Source: Doryteuthis pealeii (taxonomy: Eukaryota > Mollusca > Cephalopoda > Myopsida > Loliginidae). From it: DNA of 64,000 nt. The notes beneath the pieces were generated by a model, which did not search any database, had not been told where the DNA came from, and saw only the letters and a program-made list of their open reading frames with translations. The stretch lies in contig CM042157.1 in the NCBI GenBank assembly GCA_023376005.1, positions 84,234,836-84,298,835 on the forward strand. The letters run 5' to 3'. Below, one piece after another: positions 45,229 through 56,384 of this stretch (positions are counted from its first letter, which is position 1; each line of letters opens with the position of its first letter). Made by a program: the position numbers and the translations under genes.

Positions 45229-45483
45229 CTGATAGAAACGAAATGAACAAAAAGAAAAAAAAAGTTTAAAAAAAACCCAGTAGATACAAAAGATCACAGT
45301 TGCCAATCAAGACAGAATAAATATAACAATAAGAACAAAGAAAAGAGTTGAAAATATTTTTTAGGCACTTGAATCCCGTTCTAAATGATCTTTGATATCA
45401 TCAATCAATTGTTTTGCCTGTTTCATTCTTCAATCTAAGTTAGGTGGATGTGAAAAAAATGATTTCTTTTTTTTTCTTTGATG

Positions 45484-45585
45484 TCTACAGGGTGACCCAG
45501 AAAAAAAGAGCCCAAACTTTTTATTCATTTTCCCATTAAACTAACCCCAACCCTAACCTCTAACCCTAGTTTTTTTTTTTCAAGT
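45484..45585. mobile_element. TelC unit, truncated
   Basis: gggtgacccagaaaaaaaga followed by tttcccattaaactaacccc and aaccctaacctctaaccc is one half of a TelC unit, ending in poly-T. No partner terminus. Confidence 0.7.
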
Positions 45586-45630
45586 GACACCGCTTCGGCT
45601 ATGGACTTCAATCGTAGCTGGTGATTTTTT

Positions 45631-45822
45631 TTAGCAGGCACTGGCTAGCAGTTTTTGAGGCAGGAGGCCGGGACGGAACTCTGCAAATATACCCAACAAA
45701 TGTACCAAATGTATATCTCTGATCTTTGCAAACTGATTGTGTAACTTATAAAGTCCAACAACAAAATCTATCGCTTGCAACAATAACATGGCCAGCTCCA
45801 TCATATAATCAATAACACATAC
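45631..45822 (-). CDS. Open frame, unrecognised
   Basis: A 64-codon minus-strand frame with mixed composition (YMMELAMLLLQAIDFVVGLY, KLHNQFAKIRDIHLVHLLGI) ends at a stop followed by poly-A. The first codon is TTG and an in-frame TGA lies just upstream, so any real start would need splicing. It lies on the same strand as the exon candidate at 45155-45228 and upstream of it. It may instead be a repeat, since its 3' edge (ttttagcaggcactggctag) looks like a retroposon end. Confidence 0.2.
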   Translation of the reverse strand, partial: VCVIDYMMELAMLLLQAIDFVVGLYKLHNQFAKIRDIHLVHLLGIFAEFRPGLLPQKLLASAC

Positions 45823-46149
45823 CAAAGTGTCTCACCTCCTTCCCTGCCTAGCACTTGGTATTTTATGCACTGCTTGATCTCGAAAATATTTGCATACATA
45901 CAAATACATTCTCACCAATTCTCCAGGCTCCGAGATTGCATTTTCTTAAATCAAGCTGTTATAAGAGGTTCACAGAGTATTAACTCTGGTTCTTATAAAA
46001 CATTGGGTTACTAAAAGGATAAGTACCCAATGTGGAACACTTCGGTTAGGAAAATGACAAACACGTTAGTTACGTTTATAAGACCTTATTACAACATGTA
46101 TAGGGGAACGAAGTTCCCCAGACTATAGAATGTTACAAGTGTACAAACA

Positions 46150-46430
46150 TACACAGTAGTATTCATAGACAAAATAGGTGGAAACCACTTACTGTGAGCA
46201 GTGTCGTGTCTGTGGCGTCTGGCATGCACCATAAGTGTCTGCTGGAGAGAGGTGACAAGCACGTCCAGGCTTGTTCAGTGGCATCAGAATAAGAGGGTTC
46301 CCTCCTTGGGTTCCTGTGTCACGTGACCAAAATAGGGTCTCCAGACACAGGAGATTTACCAAAACCCTCTGACAAGGGAGAATGCCCTTACACTTTTAAG
46401 GCAGCCATATTTTCTTGTCTTTTGAGCCCT
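46150..46430 (-). promoter_or_regulatory. Possible promoter-like segment with E-box
   Basis: The palindrome gtcacgtgac (46318-46327) is an E-box/CLEAR-type site, in a patch less AT-rich than its surroundings. On the minus strand a consensus donor, gtaagt, follows at 46187-46192. If the exon at 45155-45228 is real, this would be upstream of it in the correct orientation. This is speculation built on short motifs. The rest of 45823-46960 has no recognised feature. Confidence 0.15.
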
Positions 46431-46964
46431 TCACTCATTTTGCATACAAGACACATTCGTACCCACTTTGAGCTACGTCATTTCTTTCACTACAATCTCT
46501 GTTATTCACAATATAAAAGACAGAAAAGCAAAGAATGCAAAATCACACTTGACACTTGATAATTAACATTTGTTAATCTGTTCAGGAGGAGAGAGAATCT
46601 TTCAAGTTGACACGTCTCATTTGCTCTTAACATGATTTAACAAAAATGTCATCCTCAAGCAAAACGCGGCAATCGATACAAATTAGGATTTTCAAGAATT
46701 ATCAAATTATTTATAAATAACTGATGATAGAATAAATCATTATGCCATTTTTTTAAAAAAAATCCTGAGGATTATAAATGAAATATCAAAGAAATTTGAG
46801 ATTAATCTATAAAGGTCCACCAAGATTATTATTATCCTGTCACATTGAAAATGTAATAAACAGTCTATATCCATTGTTTCTTATTTGTTATGTTGACAAA
46901 ATAGGACAGTTTAAGATCATCATTATCATCATCAGAAATCAAAATGAAGAAGTTAAACTGAAGA

Positions 46965-47420
46965 AGGAGAAGAAGAAGATGTTAAACTGAGGAAGAAGGA
47001 GTTAAACTGAAGAAGAAGAAGAAGAAGAAGTTAAACTGAAGAAGTTAAACTGAAAAAAAGAAGAAGAAATTAAAATGAAGAAGGGGGAAAAAGAAATCAA
47101 AAAGAAGAAGAAGTTAAACTGAAGATGAAGGAGAAGAAGAAGAAGTTAAACTGAAGGAGAAGAAGAAGTTAAAATGAAGAAGAAGAAGGAAAAGAAGAAG
47201 AAGTTAAACCGAAGAAGGAGAAGAAGAAGAAGTTAAACTGAAGAAGAAGAAGGAGAAGAAGAAAAAGTTAAACTGAAAAAGGAGAAGAAAAAGAAGTTAA
47301 ACTGAAGAAGAAGTTAAACTGAAAAAAAGAAAAGAAATTAAAATGAAGAAGGAAAAAAAGAAATTAAAAAGAAGAAGGGTAAGAAAGAGAAGAAGAAGGA
47401 AGAGAAAAGAAGAAGGTTGA
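46965..47420. repeat. Purine-rich minisatellite
   Basis: Irregular tandem units of gaagaagaagttaaactgaa with variable GAA number. Confidence 0.9.
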
Positions 47421-48095
47421 GTAAAAGAAGACAAAAACCTTAAGAATTTCAGATTCCTTGACTTGAATATAGGATTCTATTTTTAAATTTTCATTAATTT
47501 CTTATTTGTTCAAAGAGAGCCAAAAGTTTCTCCTTACAATGTGTCATAACCTTTACATTCCCCCTCCCCCCTTTTTTTCCCGCTTATCTATTGAAGCTTT
47601 GCACATAGATCATTGCATGTCACCAATTTCACCTGCATAACAAACATTGGCCATTTGTCATAGAAGATTCTTAAACATGAATCTCAGATAATTTGGAGGC
47701 AACTCAAAATGGCTGAATCCCAATTTTCACTGGTGGAATTTATTGGATTTGAAATTGGAAATTTACAGATTTGAACTTATTGACATATTTATTTTGTCAA
47801 TATCCTTCTTTCTTTCTTTCTTTCTTTCTTATTGTTATCAACTCCATATCTTTCTTTTTTTATTCTTCTTGAATTACCTCCCTTTATCTCCCTCATTAAA
47901 ACTCTTAACATCCTATACCACCTCATTCCACTCGTCCGGGAGTCACATTTGTTTTCCTAATCCACCCTAAACGATAGCCTTTGTTTAAAAGTCATATTAA
48001 ACATATTTAGTAGTCTTTGATTTATGGGAAATAACAGGTAACTTTAAATGAAAAGGCCATTTTTAACCATTTATTGATAAATCCTTATAGGAATG
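47421..48095. other. Unassigned sequence
   Basis: A (TTTC)n at 47807-47830 and C/T runs. The 75-codon frame at 47743-47970 is Ser/Phe/Leu-rich and not recognised. Confidence 0.4.
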
Positions 48096-48099
48096 GGGC

Positions 48100-48525
48100 T
48101 GTGAGTGTTATTTTCGTATTCCCCTGGGGAGTTGTCTGCCCGTTTAGTTTTGCTGGTTCCCGCTAGGGGCCTTTGATATTTAAGCAGCTGGTTTGAACGT
48201 CTCTTTCTCTTTTTCCTGTTGCTCGACCTATGAGACACCACTATGGGTTAGACTCTGGTCTACCCCCTTCTTGTTGGGGCTTTGACCCCCCCTTACATTA
48301 CTGTAAGTGATTCATACAGCATGGACTATTCCTAGTCTCATGTCTGTTGCTTTTATGTTTTTCCATTCATGAATGTGTCATTATCTCTACTTTTGTATGT
48401 ATGTTTATGTACACTTGTATGTATTATGTACCCTGTTTAATTCTTGTGCTGTGTATATAAAATGTTTTGTCTATCAACCGTTGTCGGAGTCTTATCTGCA
48501 AGTATATATCACTTTAATCCATACA
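48100..48525 (+). mobile_element. Solo LTR, family LTR-X, copy 3
   Basis: TGTGAGTGTTATTTTCG to AATCCATACA, with exact 4-bp duplication gggc (48096-48099 and 48526-48529). Shared blocks with copies 1 and 2 include ttgtctgcccgtttagttt and ttcttgttggggctt. Confidence 0.85.
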
Positions 48526-48823
48526 GGGCTCTGAACTTAAAATTCTCAACAGGATGTTAAGAGTTAATAAACACATCTACATCTGTCTAGTGATTTCTCA
48601 CTGCCCTAGGGAGAGCCTCTTTATATTTGTCTTTCTTTCTTTCTTTCTCTATTTATTTCTCCTCTTAAGAGCCGTTGGTGACTATTCCTGATTTCTTGAT
48701 TTTAATGGCATGGCAACCTGTCTAGGATCATTTTATGCCAAGAAGTTAGAGAATTGCATTCTTTGTACATTTATATTTACATTTTTAAATATGTGTATTT
48801 GGGTAGCATTCTTTCATTCATAC

Positions 48824-49093
48824 ATGTAGAATTAAACAAAAAACACATCTCCTGTTCAACAATTTTATTTTTGATCTTTTCGAGTTTTCTGGCCAACTTT
48901 TTTCTCATCAATTCTTCTCCTTCCAGCCTCCACATTAATATAATTTAAAAAAAACTGAAACACATCACCCCTGATGATGGCACTTCGAAGTGCCGAAAGT
49001 ACTCAGGACCTGAACTTTGGTGGACTTATCCACAAATTCTACCCAAACATTAAAAAGTTGGCCAGAAAGATGTGTCTTTTGTTTAATTCTACA
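48824..49093. mobile_element. Foldback element inside A2, with hammerhead-like core
   Basis: Ends tgtagaattaaac and gtttaattctaca are inverted, as are ctggccaactttt and aaaagttggccag inside. The centre has ctgatgatggcacttcgaag followed by tgccgaaag. This is a hammerhead-like CTGATGA, stem, GAAA order with one extra base before stem II. Confidence 0.6.
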
Positions 49094-49451
49094 TTTATTT
49101 ACATTTTTGTATAGTTTTTTCTTAAGAGTTTTTTGGACACAGTTATATGATATCAAATATTCTTATATGATACAAATCATTTGCACACAGTTGTATGGTT
49201 TTAAGTATTCCTATCTAATACTAATAATTTTATGGCTTCAAATAATATTTTATATTTGATAATAGTCATTTTTTTGCACACAGTTATATGATTTCAAGTA
49301 ACTTATTTATATATCATAGTTAAAAATAATTATTCTTAATACAAATAATTTCCAGATATATGGCATCAAGTATTCCAATCTAATACTAATAATTTTGAAA
49401 CAGATCTATAGATGGGACCTTAACAGTTACTACCACTCTGGGTGAGAGTAT

Positions 49452-50033
49452 TGTTGCATAGCGGCCTTCTTCGCTACTCTAAATCGTGTAAGTAAGTAGT
49501 CGTTGCGAGTATATATGGTCACATAGCGAAGTATGTAGTAGTCAGCTACTACCGACTACTGGACTTCAATAAACAACAGATACGTATGTACAAAGATAGG
49601 ACCCTTCTTTATTTTCTTCGGTGTGTGGGTGGTAAAGGCGCAGAGCTTCACAATGAAAATGCCGGCGGTTGGCGAAGGGTGGCGTCGAGTGTTCACCGTG
49701 TAAAAATGCTCGAGGGTTGACGGAAGACCGAGATGATGCTATCGGCTGTTCGCTGGGGTCTGACTGACTGTCGGCTCGACCCTCTGGCTTTTGTATTGAC
49801 AACACGCCTATGCATCTTTATCTTTTGATCTGGTTTTTACATCCGCTAATATGTCTACGCATTTTTATCTTTTGATCTGATAATGGACGTTTGTTATATA
49901 TTTCTTTATCTTCTCCCTGCTTCCTTGACCGGAAAGCCTCGCTTTCGTTTTCCCCTTTTTTTAAATATATATTTTTATAAATCTCTTTGTCTTTCCCCGG
50001 AAGTTCCGTCTTCCAGGCGAGGACAATACAACA
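49452..50033 (+). mobile_element. Solo LTR, family LTR-Y, copy 1
   Basis: Starts TGTTGCATAGCGG and ends CAATACAACA (5-bp inverted TGTTG/CAACA). It has 4-bp duplication gtat at 49448-49451 and 50034-50037 and interrupts A2 in register. It contains cttcaataaacaacag, a likely polyadenylation signal, near 49564. No internal retroviral-type genes are present. The short minus-strand frame is not conserved in copy 2. Confidence 0.8.
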
Positions 50034-50204
50034 GTATCCCTGGGAGTAATGGCAATGAAAAGCACCAGGAAATATGCAAAATGTCTTAACTCATTTTTAT
50101 AGCTAACTAAAAAAGAATGTCGAAAAAAAAAGAAGAGAGAAAGCAGTCTGTCACTCAGGTTTCTATTAAGAGGATCTTTATTGACAAATAGTCAGCTGGT
50201 ACTT

Positions 50205-50770
50205 TAGAATACGCCCTGCACCTCTGGAGAGGGGTAAGACCACCTCAATGGGGCTACTTGTTGGCCATGAGGGTGACCCATGATACTTAGGGATGGAATC
50301 CTGGTGGCTGAGCAGTCCATGACATGCAACACTCCACTTTAGCCTTTACTACGGCTAGATGGGCAGACGGAGAGGCCCCCCACTCCAATCAATTGGCTGG
50401 TCATATCAAGCCTTAGCACCTGATGATTGTCCCAACCTTATTGCTCTTATGGCAACCCCATACCTTTTTTATCATATATGTGCTAGAAAGCTGTAGCTGA
50501 GGGAATGACGGTAAACTCTATCTGATGGTGAAGTTCCAATTCTGGAGCTCTGGGGAATGTGGAGTACACCTTTATCCCCATTAGGTCAATTCTGACCCAG
50601 ATTGGTAGTACCTGTTAGGGTCTCATCTATAGGTTAAATAGAAGAAAAAATGTTTAAAAAAAAATTGAGTACCATAAAAAAATGAGTAAACAAAACGACC
50701 TCAGCATAAGATAACCCAACAAGGGTTGACATACCGTAAAATTCAACCAACCCACCCACCAAACTAAACC
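50205..50770 (+). mobile_element. RetA, near-full-length sense-strand copy
   Basis: Runs from ctgcacctctggagaggggt to the tail gacataccgtaaaattcaac + caacccacccacc. It is oriented opposite to most copies; the head is slightly short. Confidence 0.78.
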
Positions 50771-50779
50771 ATTTGCAAT

Positions 50780-51020
50780 ATCAAAACAAGATTAAGTATT
50801 AGTCGTATAGAAGATGATTCCCTCGTCGCCTGCAAAGCATCGATTTACAACTGGATGATTCTAAAACAAATTCACTTGCAAATGAACATTAACAATTATA
50901 ATAAATCTTAGACACTTTTCTGCTACGTTCACATTGGACATTTGGAAACTTTCCAATGGAAAATGATTTCATATCAATCTTTCTTATTAGCTTTGCCTCA
51001 TCAGATGTGGGATAATATTG
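50780..51020. other. Unassigned sequence
   Basis: No recognised feature. Confidence 0.4.
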
Positions 51021-51021
51021 T

Positions 51022-51925
51022 ACTAGCAGGACCTGTGGATATACCACAGTATGATAATTTAATTATTACAACGTTTCATATGTTTACTTAAGAGCTATTG
51101 CAAAATAGTTCAATATGTAAAAAGTATAATAATCTTGACTAGCAGGACCTGTGGATATACCACAGCATGATAATTTAATTATTACAACGTTTTATATGTT
51201 TACTTAAGAACTATTGCAAATTGTTCAATATGTAAAAAGTATAATAATCTTGACTAGCAGGACCTGTGGATATACCACAGCATGATAATTTAATTATTAC
51301 AACATTTTATATGTTTACTTAAGAGCTATTGCGAAATAGTTCAATATGTAAAAAGTATAATAATTCAATAATTATAACGTTTCATCAGGTTAGCTCAGTC
51401 GGTAGAGTGTTCGGCTAGAAACTACAAGGTTCCTAGTTCGATACCCACCCTCGCCAACTCAGCGTATGAGTAGCTCAGGTATCTGTGCGGTAAAAGTAAG
51501 GAGCTGATGGTAGGTGTGGCGCACCACCTCAGACGCTAAAATAATCTCCTTGGTCTAGCGCTAGTGAAAAGGGGATAGACTCCCTCGCTGCATGGCTGAT
51601 ACCGACATTAGGCCGACCCGATGACTTTTTTACTTACTTAAGCTATTGCTAAATACTTCAGTTTGTAAAAAGTATAATAATCTTCATTTAACTCTCTTTT
51701 TTTCTTTCTTTCCTTCTTTTAATCTTTTCATTATGTTTGATTGAAACAGATTAGTGTTATTGCTTCCACATGCTCACCTCCTCTCTATCTTTCCCCTATT
51801 CTTTCTTTATTATCATATCTTTTTTTATATGTAGCATGTCCTTTTTCTTCCCTTTTTTTATAATAAAAACATAATGGTCCATTATTTAGCTGAGGTGACA
51901 CTTCATAAGAAATAAGAATTTGGCT
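51022..51925 (+). repeat. FamG with head triplicated and a SINE2 inside
   Basis: The FamG head (actagcaggacctgtggata) starts at 51022, 51138 and 51253, giving tandem units of 115-116 bp. The following copy is cut at 51386 by SINE2 and resumes at about 51641 (cttaagctattgct) through ttagctgaggtgaca. Confidence 0.75.
51386..51640 (+). mobile_element. SINE2, full-length copy inside FamG
   Basis: Head aggttagctcagtcggtaga with box B gttcctagttcgatacc. The body matches 32504-32765 closely and it ends gccgacccgatgac. Among the best-preserved SINE2 copies. Confidence 0.82.
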
Positions 51926-52077
51926 GATAAGCAATGAATATCTAATTCATAGTCAAAATCATTAATACATAGAATAAATCTTATTTATTAATGATGTCTC
52001 TATAAAAATCAATCCTATGAATGATTTTATATAGAAACCAATTAAAATATAATTAAAATAAGTAATCTTTTTATATG

Positions 52078-52432
52078 TGTTACATAATTATTGGATCCCT
52101 AATACCTATATAAGGTAGTGTAGAAACATAATGCCAATTAGTGCAGCCCACGGCCTTGAAGGATGAGTGACAACGCTTGACCTCACTCTCACCTTGCCTT
52201 CCGGGGATAAATTGTGAGAACCGGAAGGCATAGAAGACCCTGTTCCAGTTTAAGGATAGTAAGTTTCAGCAGTTAGAAGTTAGAAGCTGAGCTTGTAGGA
52301 TGTAAGGATCTGCGCAGACGTCTGGTTTGGGGATTAACAATAAAATAAGATCAAAAGTAAATCGAAGTCTTGTGTTTATTATCTAAAAACTAACAATGAC
52401 ACAGGGCTTCTGATAAGGAGAAATCCCTAACA
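52078..52432 (+). mobile_element. LTR-like sequence in Hel
   Basis: TGTTACATAATT to ATCCCTAACA (inverted TGTTA/TAACA), 355 bp, with tatataagg near 52110 and acaataaaataag as a possible polyadenylation signal near 52337. The flanks do not form a target duplication (atatg, gaaac). It may be one LTR of an element lost by recombination between Hel copies. Confidence 0.55.
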
Positions 52433-52488
52433 GAAACCAAACCCTATGAATGATTTTATATAGAAACCAATTAAAATATAATTAAAAT

Positions 52489-52783
52489 TGTTGAGTATCT
52501 GGTCGCCATCCTTGGTTCCAGATGTAGTAAATAAGTAAGCAAGCTAATAAGAATCCGGTGTTAGGGTATTCTTTGTAAGTCCGACGTCCAAGATGATCCA
52601 AATAGCAATGATCCAAGGTTAAGAATCAGACTAGTATAAATACAACAACAGCAGCAGCAGCAGCAGCACTGCCAGTGATTGGACAATAGGAATCTCTCTC
52701 AGCTCTCAGGTCACGTGCCCATAGGCGAGTCTATAAATAGAAGTGACCATTTGCCCCATGCCTTATATACAAAAATTCCAACA
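52489..52783 (+). mobile_element. Small solo LTR or LTR-like MITE in Hel
   Basis: TGTTGAGTATC to ATTCCAACA, 295 bp, with exact 5-bp duplication aaaat at 52484-52488 and 52784-52788. It holds (CAG)n at 52648-52668 and tctataaatagaagtg near 52729. Termini match LTR-Y but the body does not. Confidence 0.75.
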
Positions 52784-52889
52784 AAAATAAGTAATCTTTT
52801 TATGTGTTCGTATTTAATTTTATTAGTCTTTTTGATTTGATATATTTCGTAACAAATACTTATGCCTGGAGAGCACATATTCTTGCTAG

Positions 52890-53793
52890 TCACAATAATT
52901 GGGGGTGGGGAGGCTTTATTTTGTAGTCAAGATATCTTTGTCCTTTACCTATAAATTATTGATTTACACTGTGAAGAGTTCGAATTGTGAAACCATCAAT
53001 TAAGCTCTCTTCCCTCTCTCTCTCTCTCTCTCTCTCTCAATTCTGAAACAATTCTCTTTTATTGTAGTTCATAACAAGCCTATTAGGTCATGTGACATAA
53101 ACTTTATCTTTAAACTTTTCTCTCGTTCATCAGAAGAAATCCAGATTAATTTTAAAATCTGATGAATGAAGGGAGATGTTCAATAAAAACACACTTGAAA
53201 TTTTCAGACTTCACACATCACAATAAAAATGGTGAAAGAGGATGATTCAATGTTGTTGTCAAAATATCTTTGTCTTTCTCATACAGAAAGATTAAACTAA
53301 AACTGTCAAGAGTTTGAATTTCAAACATCTCATAATACGCAAACAATTCTTTTCCATTGAAATTAAAGACTGTACAAATCTATTAAGTCATGCGGTATAA
53401 ACTTTATTTTTAAAACTTTTCTTCTTTCTAAGAAATCAAATCATAAAATCTGGTGAATGAAGATGGATGTTCAAACATTACAGATGGAAAATGTTTGACT
53501 AAGATTTAATATCACACACAAAAAAAAAAAAGATCTTGCGTTGATCAAGCCACTCTAAAAGAAAAATTAATATCTATTATTTACAATATTAAATGCAAAA
53601 AAAATTCTATACTCTTATCATTTAAATTTTATTTTTTAATTATCTTCTCGAATATAGATAAAATCTTCATTATTCTTGCTCAAAAACCAAGCCCTGGTGA
53701 TATTTAATGTGTATATATATTTACTTTGTCATTAATTGTTTTATTTTTTAAGTTTCCACCAGACATACACATAGACACAACTGCCCTTTATGT

Positions 53794-53827
<34 letters not shown>

Positions 53828-54189
53828 GTTGTAGTAGAAATAACGTTTGATTGTAAGTTTTCAAAGAACAAATTCTTGCAAATAATTATAAAGAAATTAC
53901 TTTACTTTCAAGTAAGAGAGTGATATTATTGATAATTCCACCAACAAATAAAATTCTTCTTCGTCTTTCATTAGAATTATTTTGTATTAAGATTCTTGTG
54001 AAATCTGTTAAAAGACTTAAATACGCAACATGCCTTTGTTTTGTTGTCAACATGTCTGCATGCACGTAAAAGAATTTCCTGTTAATTTGCAATTAATAAG
54101 AAATAAGACAATTTGAGTGGAACTTATACAATGCATTAGATGATTACTTGCTTACGTCAATCAGCAATCAGATTTATTTATCTACTTAG
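52890..54189. other. Unassigned AT-rich sequence
   Basis: (CT)n at 53017-53038 and (GATA)n at 53797-53827. Two diverged segments (about 52960-53210 and 53270-53480) resemble each other (ttgaatt..aaac.atca, cttttc, gaagg.agatgttca), a possible old tandem duplication. No gene is seen. Confidence 0.4.
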
Positions 54190-54636
54190 ATCTATCTGGG
54201 TGGATGAGCAATCCATGACATGCAACACTCCACTTTGGCCCTTACTTAGGCTAGACAGGCGGTTGGAGAGACCCTTTCTGATTAACCAGCTGGTCATGTC
54301 AAGCCCTAGCAGCTATATGATTGTCTAAACCCTATTGCCCTTATAGCAAACCCTCAATCATTTTAATCACAGGTGTTAGAAGGCAGTGGCTGAGGGTCTT
54401 AATGTCCTGGGTTTGATGTTAAACTCTATCTGATGGTAGAAAGTTCCGATTCTGGAGCTTGGGGGAATGTACAATACCCCTTTATCACTATTACTCCCAG
54501 GTCCACTGACACCGAGTGTTAGGGTCTCATTTATGCGTTAAATAGAAAAAAATGGGTTTAAAGAAGAAAAATTGAGTACCCATCAAGAATGAATAAAAGA
54601 AAAACATCTTTGAAATAAAATGACCCCACAAGGGTT

Positions 54637-55398
54637 CGTTGTATAGCCTGCTACTGGACTTCAATGAAACCACAGACACGTGTATATAAAAATATGACCC
54701 GTCTTTATTTTCTTCGGTTTGTAGGTGGTGAGGGGTGCAGAGCGTTCACAATGAAAATGCCGAGCGGGTTGGTGAGGGGCAGCAATGAGTGTTCACAATC
54801 GGAATGCCCGAGGGAGTTCGTGACTGGAGGCGACGAGGTTATGCTCTTGGCTGCTTGCTGGGGACTGACTCTCACCCTTCGAATCCGCTAGCCTTTATAT
54901 ACGATAAATATGCCCACGCATTTTTATCTTTTGATCTGATAATGGACATTTTTTATATATTTCTTTATCTTTCTCTCCGCCTCCTCACCAGAAGAGAAGT
55001 TTTCCTTTTTTCTTTTATATTTCTTCATCTTCTCCCTGCTTCTTGACCGGAAGACCTCTCTTCCGTTCTCCCCCTTTATATATATATATATATATATATA
55101 TGAGTATATATAAAAAGATATGAAAACACCACAAAATGCTGTTAAAGTGAAAACATTTTATAACTTAGCTGATATTGAACAATATTTCAATTTTATGAAG
55201 ATCGTCATCAGAGCTTGTTTATACTCTGTGTTGTTAAGAGCGGAGACAAAAACAAGCTCTGATGACGATTTTTATAAAATCGAAATATTGTTCAATATCA
55301 GCTAAGTTATAAAATGTTTTCACTTTAACACCATTTTGTGGTGTTTTCATATCTTTTTATATATACTCATACCGTCGGATTCATTTCCTTTCTTTTAA

Positions 55399-55431
<33 letters not shown>

Positions 55432-55495
55432 CTTTATCTTTCTCTTTTGTCTCTTGACCAGAAGATTCCTCTTCCGTTGCACGGAATATGCGACA
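54637..55495 (+). mobile_element. Solo LTR, family LTR-Y, copy 2, with nested foldback
   Basis: Exact 4-bp duplication ggtt (54633-54636 and 55496-55499). The first 400 bases match copy 1 at 49452 (ctactggacttcaat, tctttattttcttcgg, cgcatttttatcttttgatc). The 3' half is lengthened by repeated tatatttctttatctt blocks and a 273-bp foldback. Terminal bases are slightly mutated (cgttg/cgaca). Confidence 0.78.
55099..55371. mobile_element. Foldback element in (TA)n, within the LTR
   Basis: Arms of about 120 bp (tatgagtatatataaaaaga ... tctttttatatatactcata) enclose a loop near 55235. Each arm has gctctgatgacgat or its inverse, followed inward by tcgaaatattg. This is another CTGATGA-stem-GAAA arrangement with one extra base. 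Confidence 0.75.
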
Positions 55496-55814
55496 GGTTG
55501 ACATGCTGTAAAGCCAACCAACCAGCCAAATTGCATAATTGTAATTAATTAAAATTACATAGAATGACTAACGAGTAAGTTCAGGTAAATTTGACCTAGT
55601 TGACCTCTGATGGAATTCTCTTATTGGTTGGGAAAGTTATTTAGGGTGTTCACTTAGTTTGACAATGATAAGAATAATTAGTATTATTATTATTGTCAAT
55701 TGTTATCTATCTATCTCAGTCTGTTCATATCTATCAATATCAGTCTGTTCACGTCTATTTTGGTGACCAATCCATGAGAAAGTTAGTCGAGATCAGTGAG
55801 AGAACCCCTTTGAG

Positions 55815-55897
55815 TTCAGACATGTAACGGTATTGAACCTGGAACCTTGTGGTTCTGAGGTGGATGCTCTACCAACTGAGCTAAACTGACCCTCTCC
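55815..55897 (-). mobile_element. SINE2-type tRNA-like head
   Basis: Minus strand ggtcagtttagctcagttgg + tagagcatccacctcagaac, then ccacaaggttccaggttcaa. This is box A and box B of a tRNA-like head, 83 bases. The SINE2 body is not seen after it, so it could also be a tRNA pseudogene. Confidence 0.6.
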
Positions 55898-55960
55898 TCT
55901 CTCTCTCTCTTGAATGTCCAACAATAGAAATTCAGTGGCATTCTCAAAATGTACAGATCT

Positions 55961-56289
55961 ATTCTTGAATTTTCGAGATAAAATCTCTTTTTCTAAAGAT
56001 CATTGGAACTGAAGCAGTCTAGTTATGACATTTCTTTTTAAATGAATTTTTTTTTTTTTTTTTGAAAATGATGGTATTTTTATATAACTGTATTCTCGTG
56101 TTGTATGTTTACATGAATGTGGTACAAAAAAACCTGCATTCACGTAAACATAACACGAGAATACAGTTATATAAAAATACCATCATTTTCAAAAAAAAAA
56201 AAATTCATTTAAAAAGAAATGCCATAACTAGACTGCTTCAGTTCCAGTGATCTTTTGAAAAAGAGATTTCATCTCGAAAATTCAAGAAT
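55961..56289. mobile_element. Long foldback element
   Basis: Arms of about 155 bp (attcttgaattttcgagat ... atctcgaaaattcaagaat) with few mismatches and a loop near 56128. Non-coding; no clear target duplication. Confidence 0.75.
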
Positions 56290-56384
56290 TAAATACAGGT
56301 TAACACACAACACCATTGTTACCGTATTATTATTTTTTTCTTTACACCTGCATTGTGATAGCCTTCTAAATCAACCTCCTAACC

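Larger units (their letters stand above)
48695..50075 (-). mobile_element. A2 copy broken by a foldback and an LTR
   Basis: A2 sequence at 48695-48823 and 49094-49447 (ending ccactctgggtgagag) resumes at 50034 (ccctgggagtaatggcaatg). Local repeats of ttatatgatttcaagtat-type sequence fill 49140-49400. Three insertion layers can be read from the order. Confidence 0.7.
51930..52889 (+). mobile_element. Hel copy carrying two LTR-like insertions
   Basis: Hel segments at about 51940-52077, 52433-52488 and 52784-52889, ending ttgctag before T. The stretch cctatgaatgattttatata + gaaaccaattaaaatataat appears twice (52014-52059 and 52443-52488). So two Hel copies, or a local duplication, are involved. 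Confidence 0.6.
54190..55530 (+). mobile_element. RetA sense copy split by an LTR-Y element
   Basis: RetA runs from tctgggtggatgagcaatcc (54194) to cccacaagggtt (54636) and resumes at 55500 with gacatgctgtaaagccaacc, in register. The head beyond ctgggtgg is missing. Confidence 0.78.

Noticed and set aside
46193..46260. First exon ending at a gtaagt donor
   Set aside because: A six-base donor match is expected by chance many times in 64 kb and no start or frame is compelling.
45957..46568. Candidate LTR on the minus strand (TGTTAATTATC...CTTATAACA)
   Set aside because: The ends look right but flanks aagc and tttg are not a target duplication, and no second copy is seen.
55120..55305. 61-codon frame
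   Set aside because: Lies across the foldback arms; opened by the inverted repeat.
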